Counted from the first letter of the stretch, positions 46,395 through 56,813 are shown. The stretch: DNA of 64,000 bases from Ottowia beijingensis (GCF_013423955.1 NZ_JACCKX010000001.1:1736001-1800000), one strand, 5' to 3'. Notes: a model not told the origin generated them from the letters alone. Numbers and translations: made by a program.

Positions 46395-49243
46395 ATGACC
46401 CGTGGCGCTGCGCAAGGTTCTTGCGCCAACCGTGAATCTTTGTTAACCCCGTTCCCCGGCCTGCCGGGCAGCGCCAGCCATTCGCGCCTGGTGCAGCGCC
46501 TGCGCAGGCGCTACGAGGACGAACTGCCCCTGCTGCCGCCCGGCGCGCCCACCCAGGACAGCATGGCGGCCTGCCTGGCCGCGCTGGCCGAACGCGGCCA
46601 CGACGAACTGGGCGCGCGCCTGCGCATCCTGCGCCAGCTGGTGATGGAACGGCTGGTGGTGCTGGACTGCGAGCAGGCCGCGCCGCTCGCAGTGGTGACC
46701 CGCGCCGTCACCGAGCTTGCCGAACTGGCGCTCGACGCCGCCTGCGCCCACGCCTTCGCCCAGCTCGACGAGCGCCACGGCGCGCCGCTGACCGAGGCGG
46801 GCCAGCGCGCCCAGCTGTGGGTGATCGGCATGGGCAAGTTCGGCGCGCGTGAGCTGAACGTGTCGAGCGACATCGACCTGATCTACGTCTACGACGACGA
46901 TGGCGAAACCACCGGCCGCGACGACGGGCGGGGGCAGATCACGGTGCACGAATACTTCACCCGCGCCGTCAAGCTGATCCAGGGCCTGATCGGCGACACC
47001 ACCGAGCACGGTTTCGTGTTCCGCGTCGACCTGGCGCTGCGGCCCAACGGCAACTCCGGCCCCACGGTGTGCTCGCTCGACGCGCTGGAGGAATACATGC
47101 TGGTGCAGGGGCGCGAGTGGGAGCGCTTTGCCTGGCTCAAGAGCCGCGTGGTGGCGCCGCGCGCGGCCATCGCCGGCGGCTCGGCCGAGGGGCTGCGCGG
47201 CGTGGTGCTGCCCTTCGTGTTCCGCAAGTACCTCGACTACAACGTGTTCGAGTCGCTGCGCACGCTGCACGACCAGATCCGCAGCCACGCCAGCCGGCGC
47301 AGCGCCGGCCGGCCCGAGCGCGCCAACGACGTCAAGCTGTCGCGCGGCGGCATCCGCGAGATCGAGTTCACGGTGCAGCTGCTGCAGGTGGTGCGCGGCG
47401 GCCAGTTCCCGAGCTGCGCACGCGCCCGACGCTGGAGGCGCTGCAGCGCGTGGCCCGTGCCGAGCTGATGCCGCCCGAAGCCGCCGACGCGCTGGCACGC
47501 GCCTACGTGTTCCTGCGCCGGGTCGAGCACCGCATCCAGTACCTGGACGACCAGCAGACCCACATCCTGCCCACGCAGGACGCCGACCTGGACTGGATCG
47601 CGCGCACCCTGGGCTACGACGGCGTCTGCCCCTTCCTGGCCGAGCTGGACACACACCGCGAGTTCGTGGCGCAGGAGTTCGACCGCCTGCTGGGCGGCGA
47701 CGCGCCCTGCAAGAGCTGCCAGAAAGGCGCGGGCGGCGAGGCGCGCGCCGCGCCGTCCGACATCGACGCCGTGCTGCCCGCCTTCCCCGAGCGCGTGCGC
47801 GAGCGCCTGGCCGAGTGGCCCGAGCACCCGCGCGTGCTGGCGCTGCGCGACGAAGCGCGCGGCCGCCTGACGCGCCTGCTGCAGCGCACCGCGCAATGGC
47901 TGGAGGAAGGCCGCGTGAACGAGGACGGCGTGCTGCGCCTGGCCGACTGGGTGGAGCCGCTGCTGCGCCGCGAGAGCTACATCGCCCTGCTGCTGGAGCG
48001 CCCCGCCGTGCACGAGCGCCTGCTGCGCGTGCTGGGCGCGGCGCGCTGGCCGGCGCGCTACGCCATGCAGCACCCCGGCGTCATCGACGAATTGGCCAGC
48101 CCCAGCCTGCTGAACGAACGCTTCGACGCCGCCGCGTTCGAGCAGGAGCTGGAGCTGCGCCGCGAAGCCCTGGCGCGCGGCGGCGAGGACGACGAGGAAA
48201 GCCTGCTGAACCTGCTGCGCCGCGCGCACCATGCCGAGACCTTCCGCACCCTGGCGCGCGACGTGGAAGGCCGCATCACGGTGGAGCAGGTGGCCGACGA
48301 CCTGTCGGCGCTGGCCGACGCCATCCTGCGCCTGACCATGCGCTGGTGCTGGCCGCGCCTGCGGCAGAAGCACCGCGCTGAGCCGCGCTTCGGCGTCATC
48401 GGCTACGGCAAGCTGGGCGGCAAGGAGCTGGGCTACGGCAGCGACCTGGACATCGTGTTCGTGTTCGACGACGAGCACGAGGACGCGCAGGAAATCTACG
48501 CCGCCTTCGTGCGCAAGCTGATCACCTGGCTGACGGTGAAGACCGGCGAGGGCGACCTGTTCGAGATCGACACCGCGCTGCGGCCCAACGGCAACTCGGG
48601 CCTGCTGGTGACCGACATCGACGCCTACGCCGACTACCAGGAGAACCGCGGCAGCAACACCGCGTGGACCTGGGAGCACCAGGCGATGACCAGAGCCAGG
48701 ATGGTGCCGCCGTCGGCGCCCACGGCCGGCGCTTCCTCGCCATCCGACCCGCTCACCGCCCGCTTCGACGCCGTGCGCCACGCCGTCATCACCGCGCCGC
48801 GCGACCACGCCGCCCTGCGCGGCGAGATCATCGCCATGCGCGAGAAGATGCGCAACGCCCACCCGATCCGGGACGGGCTGTTCGACGTCAAGCACAGCCC
48901 CGGCGGCATGGTGGATGCCGAGTTCGTCACCCAGTACCTGGTGCTGGCGCACACCGCGCAGCACCCCGAGCTGGCGCCGAACCTGGGCAACATCGCCCTG
49001 CTGCGCCGCGCCGAGGACGCCGGCCTGCTGCCCGCCGGCGTGGGCCAGGCCGCGGCCGATGCCTACCGCGCGCTGCGGCGCGTGCAGCACCGCGCGCGGC
49101 TGGACGAGCAGCCGACCCAGGTGGCGCCCGACACCCTGGCTGCCGAGCGCCTCGCCATCCAGCAGCTGTGGCACACGGTTTTGGATGAAAATGGCGTCTG
49201 GCGCCCGTCCGATCTGCGCAAGGCGCTATTAATTTCAAACTGA
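46395..49243 (+). CDS. glnE: Bifunctional glutamine synthetase adenylyltransferase / adenylyl-removing enzyme (apparent frameshift)
   Basis: Controls glutamine synthetase by adding or removing AMP under PII signals. About 949 residues. Two nucleotidyltransferase domains: IGMGKFGARELNVSSDIDLI in the N-terminal deadenylylating half and IGYGKLGGKELGYGSDLDIV in the C-terminal adenylylating half, each followed by a LRPNGNSG block. The frame breaks near 47409, where one base restores GGQFPELRTRPTLEALQRVA. The last 21 codons (VLDENGVWRPSDLRKALLIS and N) lie within dispersed repeat A11. Confidence 0.93.
49181..49240 (-). repeat. Palindromic repeat, copy A11, forming the 3' end of glnE
   Basis: TTGGATGAAAATGGCGTCTG, then GCGCCCGTCCGATCTGCGC, then AAGGCGCTATTAATTTCAAA. 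It is read through in frame by GlnE, whose TGA is at 49241. Confidence 0.75.
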
Positions 49244-49301
49244 CCTCCAGCCATCCGCCGTTCGCTGCGCGTCGCCGCGGCGGCACGCCCTACCCTGATT
49301 G

Positions 49302-49922
49302 ATGCACCACCGCGCCTGGCCCCTTACCTGCGCGCTGCTGATCGCGGCCAGCGTGGCGCTGTGGCTGGCCGGCATCAGCGGCCACGTGGTGCCGCAGCAC
49401 TGGCTGTGGCATGCCGATTTCTGGCCCCGCCAGCCGTGGACACTGTGGACCGGCCCGCTGCTGCACTTTCTGGGCGCGCACCTGGCCGGCAACGCGCTGG
49501 CGCTGGCGGCGCTGGCGGTGCTGGGCGCGGCGCTGCACGCGCCCCGCGCCGACGCGCTGGCCCTGCTGCTGGCCTGGCCGCTGGGCACGCTGGCGCTGCT
49601 GGCCTGGCCAGCGGTGGGCGGCTATTACGGCCTGTCGGGCCCGGTGCACGCGGCGGCGGCCATCCTGGCGCTGCGCGCACTGCAGGCGCCCGCCACACGC
49701 TGGCTGGGGCTGCTGCTGGCGGGCGGGCTGCTGATCAAGCTGGCGCTGGAGCGCGGCTGGGCCGTGCCGGTGGGTTTCGACAGCGGCTGGGGCTTCAACG
49801 TGGTGTTCGCCGCGCACCTGAGCAGCGCGGCCGTGGGTGCGGCGCTGGCGTTGGCGCTGCAGGTGGTGGGGCTGCTGGCCAGCCCGCGGCGACATGCGCC
49901 GCCGGCGTCGAGGCGTTTCTGA
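49302..49922 (+). CDS. rrtA: Rhombosortase (rhomboid-type sorting protease)
   Basis: Rhomboid-superfamily intramembrane serine protease of 206 residues with about six membrane helices. HFLGAHLAGNALALAAL corresponds to the H-x-x-x-N helix. GYYGLSGPVHA carries the GxSG serine (Ser112), and AAHLSSAAVGAALAL the catalytic histidine (His172). Its small size without extra domains and this exact motif set are those of rhombosortases, which cleave proteins bearing a C-terminal GlyGly-CTERM signal. A subtilisin-like protease with such a tail is encoded at 61.8 kb. TTG at 49299 is an alternative start. Confidence 0.82.
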   Translation: MHHRAWPLTCALLIAASVALWLAGISGHVVPQHWLWHADFWPRQPWTLWTGPLLHFLGAHLAGNALALAALAVLGAALHAPRADALALLLAWPLGTLALLAWPAVGGYYGLSGPVHAAAAILALRALQAPATRWLGLLLAGGLLIKLALERGWAVPVGFDSGWGFNVVFAAHLSSAAVGAALALALQVVGLLASPRRHAPPASRRF

Positions 49923-49978
49923 GCGGCTGCGGCGATCAAAGCGCCGCGCAGACGATTGATGCAAGGCAGGGCGAAAGC

Positions 49979-50038
49979 ATACTCCCCTATAGCAAGCCGT
50001 CAGCGCTTACTGGACGGGCGCTAGAACCTCATACTCCC
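49979..50038. repeat. Palindromic repeat, ATACTCCC-type copy B3
   Basis: ATACTCCC at 49979 and again at 50031, 52 bases apart, flank CAGCGCTTACTGGACGGGCG. The core is the same as the AGCAGCTAT-type copies, linking the two types. It lies between rhombosortase and the MOSC gene. Confidence 0.8.
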
Positions 50039-50087
50039 TATCAAAATTCTTCCACGGCGTACCCGCCGGCAAGGCCAGCGGGTGGCG

Positions 50088-50699
50088 CTACCCGTTGCGG
50101 TGCCTGGCCCACTTGCCACGGATCGCCTCAGCCACCGACAGCCGCCGCGGCCCGGGCATGAGCCGCAGCGCGCTGCCCGCGCGCAGGTCGCCGGGAACCT
50201 CCACCGCCAGATAGAAACCGCTGCGCGCCTCGCGCACCATGCGCTGCGCAGCGTCGGCCAGGCCCATCACGGCGGTGAACTTGCCGCAGGGCTCGCGCGG
50301 CATGGTCACGCGCAGCACGCAGCCCGAGCCGTCGACGTGCAGCGTGTCGCCGATCCACACGTCGGATTCCAGCAGCCCGCAGATCGTCAGGTTCTCGCCC
50401 ATGAAGCCGGCGGGCAGCGCCTCGTCGAACAGGCTGGCGCCGCCCGCGCGCCGCGCCGCCTGCCAGTACGGCAGGTGCTCGCTCGGGTAGGCGTACACCG
50501 CCTTCTGCAGCCCGCCGTGCACGTTCAGGTCGGCCTGCTCATCGCCCGCCAGCCCCAGCGCGCCCACGGCCACCGGCCCGTCGACCGGCGACTTGCGGAT
50601 GCCGCTGAGCACCGTGCGGCCGCCCACGCGCAGCAGGCGCGCGGCGCCGACGTTGACGCTGAGCAGACGCGGAACAGGGCAAGGGGCAGGTTCAGGCAT
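50088..50699 (-). CDS. MOSC domain protein, YiiM-like
   Basis: Cytosolic MOSC-domain protein of 203 residues, in the group of YiiM molybdenum-dependent hydroxylaminopurine or related reductases. GLAGDEQADLNVHGGLQKAV and AYPSEHLPYW at the N-terminal end, FMGENLTICGLLESDVWIGD in the middle, and TMPREPCGKFTAVMGL with the conserved cysteine that ligates molybdenum cofactor. ATG at 50699 starts MPEPAPCPVPR. Convergent with rrtA, divergent from the acyltransferase. Confidence 0.88.
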   Translation of the reverse strand: MPEPAPCPVPRLLSVNVGAARLLRVGGRTVLSGIRKSPVDGPVAVGALGLAGDEQADLNVHGGLQKAVYAYPSEHLPYWQAARRAGGASLFDEALPAGFMGENLTICGLLESDVWIGDTLHVDGSGCVLRVTMPREPCGKFTAVMGLADAAQRMVREARSGFYLAVEVPGDLRAGSALRLMPGPRRLSVAEAIRGKWARHRNG

Positions 50700-50755
50700 G
50701 GCGCCCGGATTGTGCATGCGCGGCCGCCGTCAGTTGGGGCAAGATGCGCGCCGTC

Positions 50756-51663
50756 ATGCTGAGCTTCCTGCCCCCGTCCTGCGCGGTGTCATCGCGGCCC
50801 TGTTGCTGGCGCTGAACACCCTGTTCTGGTGCACGCCGCTGTTCGCGCTGGCGCTGCTCAAGCTGGTGCTGCCGTTTCGCGGCGTGCGGCTGGCGCTCGA
50901 TCCGGCCATCCACGGCATCGCCACCCGCTGGATCGCCGGCAACAGCGCCTGGATGCGCCTGACCCAGCCCACGCGCTGGGACGTGGCCGGCATCGACGGC
51001 CTGCCCTACGCCGGCTGGTACCTGGTGCAGGCCAACCACCAGTCCTGGGTCGACATCTTCGCGCTGCAGTACACGCTGAACCGGCGCATCCCGTTCCTCA
51101 AGTTCTTCCTGAAGCAGCAGCTGATCTGGGTGCCGGTGATGGGGCTGGCGTGGTGGGCGCTCGAGTTTCCGTTCATGAAGCGGCACTCGCCCGCCGCCCT
51201 GCGCGCCAACCCGGCGCTGCGCGACGAGGACCGCGAAACCACGCGCCGCGCCTGCGCCAAGTTCTCGCTGGTGCCCACCAGCGTGATGAATTTCCCCGAG
51301 GGCACGCGCTTCACTCTGCCTAAGCACGCGGCGCAGGCCTCGCCCTACCGGCACCTGCTCAAACCCAAGGCCGGCGCGCTCGCGCTGTCGCTGCACGCCA
51401 TGGGCGAGAAGTTCGATTCGCTGATCGACGTGACCATCGTCTACCCGCACGGCCGACCGACGTTCTGGCAGTTCATGTGCGGGCGCGTGCCCGAGATCGT
51501 GATGCGCGTGCACCGCCGCCCCATTCCGCCCGCCTTCTGCCACGGCGACTACAGCGCCGACGCCGCCTTCCGCGCGCAGATCCACGGCTGGCTCGCCGAC
51601 CTGTGGGCCGAGAAGGACGCCGAGATCGAGCGCCTGCTGGCCGAGCGCCGCGACCCGGCGTGA
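50756..51663 (+). CDS. Lysophospholipid acyltransferase (PlsC-like; apparent frameshift at start)
   Basis: Membrane-associated acyltransferase transferring an acyl chain to a lysophospholipid or similar. N-terminal hydrophobic segment (VIAALLLALNTLFWCTPLFA), catalytic NHQSWVD, substrate motif MNFPEGTRF, about 302 residues. ATG at 50756 (MLSFLP) is followed by a C run (50771-50775) one base short; restoring it joins the frame to VLRGVIAALL. The sequence type is that of YihG/COG0204 acyltransferases; the acceptor is unknown. Confidence 0.88.
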
Positions 51664-51774
51664 TCAGCCGCGCATCAGCGCTTCGATCACACCCGGGGCA
51701 GTGGACTCATGGCCGGATCGGCGGGTACGCGGCCATGGCTGGCTGGTCGGACCGCTCCTGAGGTGCTGCCCCTG

Positions 51775-53429
51775 TCACTGGAATCGACGACGCCAGCCCG
51801 CCACGCCTGCCAGCAGCAAGCCCAGCAGGCCCAGCGCCCAGGTGCCGAGCGTCGGCACAGCCTGCACGGCCCCGGCACCCGCCGCGGCGCGCACCGCCAG
51901 CGTTTGCGCCACCGGGGCCACACCCGCAGCGGTGGTGGTCACGGTGTAGTCGTCAGCCGGCAGTGTTCCGGCCGGCACCGGGCCGTAGGCGCCGGCGCCA
52001 TCGGTGGTGGCCGTCAGCGTCCGGGTAAAGCCGTTCGGCCCCGTGATGGTGATGGTGACGGTGGTGCCTGCGGGCACGTTGGTGAGCGTGCCGGAGAGGT
52101 CCACGTTGTCGCTCGGGCCGACGGTGGCCGGCAGCGGCGCGGGCTCAGCACCGGCACGGCCGGGGCGACCACCGAGAAAGTCTGCTGCTGCGGCGTGACG
52201 CCGGTGGCCGAGGTGGTGGCGGTGTAGCTGCCGGGCGCCAGCGGGCCGGCGGGCACCGGACCGTAATTGCCAGCGGCATCGGTCGTTTGGGTGGTGAAGG
52301 TCTGCACGCTGCCGCCCGGGCCGGCCAGCTCGATCGTCACCGGCGTGCCGACCGGAACGTTGGTCAGCGTGCCCGACAGGTTGACGGTTTCGCTCGGGCC
52401 GATGGTGGCCGGCAGAGGCGCTGGCGCAAGCACGGGTGCGAGCACCGTGCCCTGCGTGGTCGCCGGCAGGCCGGACGGCGTGGTGGCCGTCACATCGTAG
52501 CTGCCGGCCGGCAGCGTGCCGGCCGGCACGTTGACGCTCCAAGCGCCGCCCGTGACGGTGGCCGGATAGTTGTGCGGCACGCCGTCCGTGCCAACCACCG
52601 TGACCGTGATCTGGGTGCCGTCTGCCAGCCCGCTGGTGGTGCCCGACAGGGCGAAGGGCTGCGCCAGCGTGACAGTGGGCGCCGGGGCGATGGTGATGGC
52701 GACCGGGCCGCTGGGGCATTGGGCGGACGAACTGGCAACCCTCAAGCGCACGGCCGCGCCGCCTGAGTCGTACACCAACAATGTGACCTCGTTGGCGCCC
52801 GCCTTCCACTGCTGCGCCGTGGTGCTGCCGCCGCCCAGCGTGGCGGTGGAGCCGGCAGTGTTGGCATAGGTGGTCGGCAACGCGGGCGTGGCGTTGCCGG
52901 TCCAGCGCACGCCGTTCATGTAGATGGCCGTGACAGTGTCATCGGCCCAGATGCCATTCAGGGTCAGCAGATAGGTCGCCGGATCGACCGTGGGATCAAG
53001 CTGGAAGCGATAGCGGAAGTACATCGTCGCCGGCGCCACGAAACCCGTTGGATAGGGGTAGAAACCGACCTGCGCCAACGAATTGGGGGCGGACAGTCCG
53101 CCGACATAGTTGGCGATCTCGGTACCGCTCAGGTAGCCGAACGTCAGGTTGCTCGGCACGGTGCTTGGCAACGGGTTGGGAAAGCCGGACGCACCAATGG
53201 CCGCCTCCCAGCGCGGCTGGTTGCCGCGATCCGCTTCGCTGACAGCCGTCGTGTTGAGCACCGTGCCCACGTCGTTGACGGTGCCAGCGGGCGCCGGGCT
53301 GACGGTGGGGCAGACGAACACCGGCGGGGCCGGCTGGGCCTTGACGGCCGCGGCTGCCAGCAGCAGCGTCAGCGCGGGCGGCACACGGCGGGCGAGCGAG
53401 GACGAAACAGAGCCGGTGAAATAGCGCAT
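51775..53429 (-). CDS. IPTL-CTERM surface protein with Ig-like repeats (apparent frameshift)
   Basis: Exported protein of about 551 residues. Signal peptide to VKAQPAPP. A globular N-terminal part (YFRYRFQLDPTVDPATYLLT) resembles secreted ligand-binding folds. Then three Ig-like modules of about 80 residues, the last two near-copies (PATIGPSETVNLSGTLTNVP and PATVGPSDNVDLSGTLTNVP). The C-terminus VPTLGTWALGLLGLLLAGVA followed by WRRRFQ is a textbook IPTL-CTERM sorting tail: motif, helix, arginine cluster. The frame breaks once near 52140. The cognate exosortase is not in this window. Confidence 0.85.
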
Positions 53430-53608
53430 GGCGAACGATGGGCTTGAACAGGGATCGGGACGCGTTCGGTGACCGACGCTCCCGCGGCCAAACCGCCATT
53501 TTCGTTGGCGCAAGGAAAAAGTCCGCACGATCGCCGCACTTGCGCGCGAGAACGGTCAGACTGAGCACGGCCGTATCGCAAACGCAACAAGCGCCGCGCT
53601 GGCGGCGC

Positions 53609-54990
53609 TCAGCGCATCAGCGCCTCGATGGCGTCCGGCTCCACCGGCACGTCGCGCGTGATCAGCTCGCAGCCGGTCTCGGTCACGACCGCATCGTCCT
53701 CGATGCGGATGCCGATGTTCCAGAACTCCTTGGGGATTTTGTCGCTGGGGCGCACGTACAGGCCGGGTTCGATGGTCAGCACCATGCCGGGGCGCAATAT
53801 GCGGCTGGGGCGGTCCTTGATCAGCTCGCCCGACAGCGGATCGGTGCGCTCGCTCACTTGGCCGATCTCGCTGGGCTCCACGTAGCTGCCGACGTCGTGC
53901 ACGTCCATGCCCAGCCAGTGGCCGGTGCGGTGCATGTAGTGGGCGAAGTAGTGGCGGTTGGCGATCGCGTCTTCCAGCGTGCCGTGCTGGTGCTTGTCGA
54001 GCAGGCCGAGGTCGAGCATGCCCTGCGTCAGCACCTTCACCGTGGCCTCGTGCGGGTCGGTGAAGCGTGCGCCGGGTTTCGTGGCGTCGATGGCGGCTTG
54101 CTGGCTGGCCAGCACCAGCTCGTACAGCGCGCGCTGCGGACCGGTGAAGCGGCCGTTGGCGGGGAAGGTGCGGGTGATGTCCGACGCATAGCCGTCCAGC
54201 TCGCAGCCGGCGTCGATCAGCACCAGCTCGCCGTCGCGGATGGGGGCGTTGTCGGCCCGGTAGTGCAGCACGCAGGCGTTGGCGCCGGCGGCGACGATGC
54301 TGCCGTAGGCCGGGTATTGCGAGCCGTGCTGGCGGAATTCGTGCAGCAGCTCGGCGTCGAGGTGGTATTCGCGCACGTCCTGGCCGGCGCGCAGCATGGC
54401 GGCTGAGCGCTGCATGGCGCGCACGTGGGCGCCGGCGCTGATGCGGGCCGCGCGGCGCATGATGTCCAGCTCGTGCGCGTCCTTCACCAGCCGCATCTCG
54501 TCCAGGATGGCGCACAGGTCGCGCTGGCCCTCGGGCGCCAGCGCGCCGTAGCGCACGCGGGCGCGCACGCTCGTGAGCCAGCCGTCGATGCGGCCTTCCA
54601 GCCCCGTGTGGGTGGCGAACGGCCACCACACGGTGGTGCGGTTCTCCAGCAGCTGGGGCAGGCGCTGGTGCAGCTCCTCGACCGAGAACGCCTCATCCAC
54701 GCCCAGCGCGGCCGGCGCGGCCTCCGGGCCCAGGCGGATGCCGTCCCAGATCTCGCGCTCCAGGTCCTTGGGCTGGCAGAACAGCAGGCTGCGGCCATCG
54801 GCCGTCAGCACCAGCCAGGCGTTGGGCTCGGAAAACCCGGTCAGGTAATAGAAGTAGCTGTCGTGCCGGTACAGGTAATCGCTGTCGCGGTTGCGCGCGC
54901 GCTCGGGGCGGTCGGCACGATGGCGATGCCGCCTTCGCCAAGCTGCGCCGCCACGCGGGCGCGGCGGCTGGAATAGGGCTCGTGGTTCAT
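53609..54990 (-). CDS. pepP: Xaa-Pro aminopeptidase P (apparent frameshift)
   Basis: Metallopeptidase releasing an N-terminal residue before proline. N-terminal aminopeptidase-P domain starts MNHEPYSSRRARVAAQLGEG; one missing base near 54905 separates it from the YFYYLTGFSEPNAWLVL block. The pita-bread catalytic domain has metal ligands in DAGCELDGYASDITRTFP, HRTGHWLGMDVHDVG, TIEPGLY and GIRIEDDAVV. About 460 residues when repaired. ATG at 54990. Confidence 0.92.
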
Positions 54991-55151
54991 GGAGCCGCAG
55001 CTTAGTCGATTGCGTTGCACGCGCCGCGCCCGCTTATGCAGGCGCTTTCCTATGGTTCGCCCCCCACATGCAACCCCCATCGCGGGACGCAGGCACACAT
55101 AAGTGTGGACTTAAATAAACAGTTCGATTAGATTCACGCTGGTTTTGTTAA

Positions 55152-55897
55152 GGGTCTTAGGAAGCAAACGCTATCAAAGCGGATTGTTTCTGAGCAAGGA
55201 TAGCAATGCTTGGTAGAGGTTCTGATTTCGATGATTGAAGCGAAACTCGGTCTCCTTCAAGTGCAGATAGAACGTCTTGCGCGGCACGCCATTGAACTGC
55301 GCCAGTCGCCGCTTGGCGAAGCTCCAGAAGCTCTCGATGCCATTGACATGCACCGAGCCACGTGCGAACTCATTGGCCCCGTGGCTGACCCGAAAGTGCT
55401 TGTCAAAGCCCACGTCTACCAGCCCGTCGTAGCCTCTCCAGCCATCAGTGTGAATGATGCTGGCAATGTCGGCCTTGCCCCGGATGATGGCCTGCAAGGT
55501 GCGTTTGGAGGCATCGGGCACGATCTCGGTGTAGACACAGTCGCCTCGCTTGAACAAACCAAAGACCACCGTCTTGCGGCCCGCGCCGCGGCCGCGCAAG
55601 CCGCGTACGCGCCGGGGACCGAAGTAGGACTCATCGGCTTCGAGCTCTCCGACAAAGGGCGAGCGCGCTTCACAGTGCTCGGCCATGCGAGCACGCATGC
55701 GCAGATAGATGCTGTTGACCGAACGCAGCGACAGCCCGCACAGTTGGGCGCAGTCGGTGGCCGTCAAATCCATGGCGAAGTAGCGCACGAGCTGGCGAAA
55801 CTTCGCTTCACTGATCTTGGAACGCCTGAAGTACCTGTTTTCTGAATCACGATAGGAAGTTAGCTCACTTGGTAGAGAGGTTTGCTTCCTAAGACCC
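55152..55897. mobile_element. IS1595-family insertion sequence (IS1016-like group)
   Basis: 746-base element with perfect 18-base terminal inverted repeats GGGTCTTAGGAAGCAAAC at 55152-55169 and its complement at 55880-55897. The flanks carry a 7-base direct repeat TTGTTAA (55145-55151 and 55898-55904), probably the target duplication; 8 bases is usual for the family. One transposase gene fills the element. Inserted between pepP and a PhnD-like gene, about 60 bases before the latter's start. Confidence 0.92.
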
Positions 55898-55947
55898 TTG
55901 TTAAATATTTTTACATCTTGCCCGCACTGGAGAAACGCGTGAAGCAC
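55174..55947 (-). CDS. IS1595-family transposase
   Basis: Transposase with a short N-terminal helix-turn-helix (TATDCAQLCGLSLRSVNSIY) and the ISXO2-like catalytic domain: LEADESYFGPRRVRGLRGRG, IIHTDGWRGYDGLVD and NGIESFWSFAKRRL supply the acidic residues. The longest frame begins at an ATG outside the element (55947) and runs through the right inverted repeat. Inside the element the first in-frame starts are a GTG (LVRYFAMDL) and an ATG four codons on, so the true start is uncertain. No inactivating stop is seen. Confidence 0.88.
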   Translation of the reverse strand: MLHAFLQCGQDVKIFNKGLRKQTSLPSELTSYRDSENRYFRRSKISEAKFRQLVRYFAMDLTATDCAQLCGLSLRSVNSIYLRMRARMAEHCEARSPFVGELEADESYFGPRRVRGLRGRGAGRKTVVFGLFKRGDCVYTEIVPDASKRTLQAIIRGKADIASIIHTDGWRGYDGLVDVGFDKHFRVSHGANEFARGSVHVNGIESFWSFAKRRLAQFNGVPRKTFYLHLKETEFRFNHRNQNLYQALLSLLRNNPL

Positions 55948-55958
55948 CCCTCTCGACC

Positions 55959-56807
55959 ATGGTTCGACAAGCCGCCCGCCTGGCGCTCACGCTGGCTGCG
56001 CTCGCCTGGGGTGTTGCTGCGACGGCGCAGCCGACAGCGCCCTTGCTGTTCGCGGTCAGCGAAGGCACGTCGGGTGGCGGCTCGGCCGTCACCGACGAGC
56101 AGATGGCCACCAAGTACCGGCCCGTGGTGGAGGTGATGGAGCGCGTGCTGGGCCAGAAGATCACCGTGCGCTACGTGCGCGACTTCCGCATGCTGGAAGA
56201 CGGCATGAAGAACGCGCGCTTCGACCTCGTCATCGCTCGCCCCAGCGACTACCCCGCCCGCGGCCTGCGCGACTACGGCTACAACGTGGTCACCACCACC
56301 CAGCCGGATGGCCACTGCCTGCTGGTGGTGAAGGAAGACAGCCCCTTCAAGACGCTGGACGAGATGAAGGGCAAGCGCTTCATCCTGCCCGAGCAGATCG
56401 CCTACATGACCAAGTTCTGCCTGGCCGAGCTGCGCGACCAAGGCCTGCCGCTGACGCCGGGCGAGGTGACCTTCGTGCGCGAGCAGGGCGCGATCCCGTT
56501 CGCGCTCAAGAACAACCTGTCGCACATCGGCGGCATCGCCTCGTATTCGGGCGTGGCCGGCCGGCTGCAGAAGGAAGGCCTGCGCGTGCTGCACAAGAGC
56601 CGCCCGCAGCCGTACCTGCCGCTCATCGCCGGTGCCAGGATTCCGGCCGACAAGGTGCGTGAACTGGGCGCGGAGCTGGTGGCGCTGTCGAAGACCGAGC
56701 AGGGCGCCAAGGCGCTGGCGGCCATCGGCCTCAAGGGTTTCGACACCAACTCGCAGCAGCGCCTGCTCGAGCTGCTGGAGTGGCTGGGCGACAAGAAGGC
56801 CAACTGA
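55959..56807 (+). CDS. PhnD-like phosphate/phosphonate substrate-binding protein
   Basis: Periplasmic binding protein of 282 residues with signal peptide (LALTLAALAWGVAATAQP). LLFAVSEGTSGG, MATKYRPVVEVMERVLGQKI and NARFDLVIARPSDYPARGL are typical of PhnD/PF12974 proteins, though many bind ligands other than phosphonates. No permease or ATPase gene is adjacent, so it may serve elsewhere. The start is 62 bases after the IS end, so the insertion probably displaced its promoter. Confidence 0.82.
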   Translation: MVRQAARLALTLAALAWGVAATAQPTAPLLFAVSEGTSGGGSAVTDEQMATKYRPVVEVMERVLGQKITVRYVRDFRMLEDGMKNARFDLVIARPSDYPARGLRDYGYNVVTTTQPDGHCLLVVKEDSPFKTLDEMKGKRFILPEQIAYMTKFCLAELRDQGLPLTPGEVTFVREQGAIPFALKNNLSHIGGIASYSGVAGRLQKEGLRVLHKSRPQPYLPLIAGARIPADKVRELGAELVALSKTEQGAKALAAIGLKGFDTNSQQRLLELLEWLGDKKAN

Positions 56808-56813
56808 GCGCCG

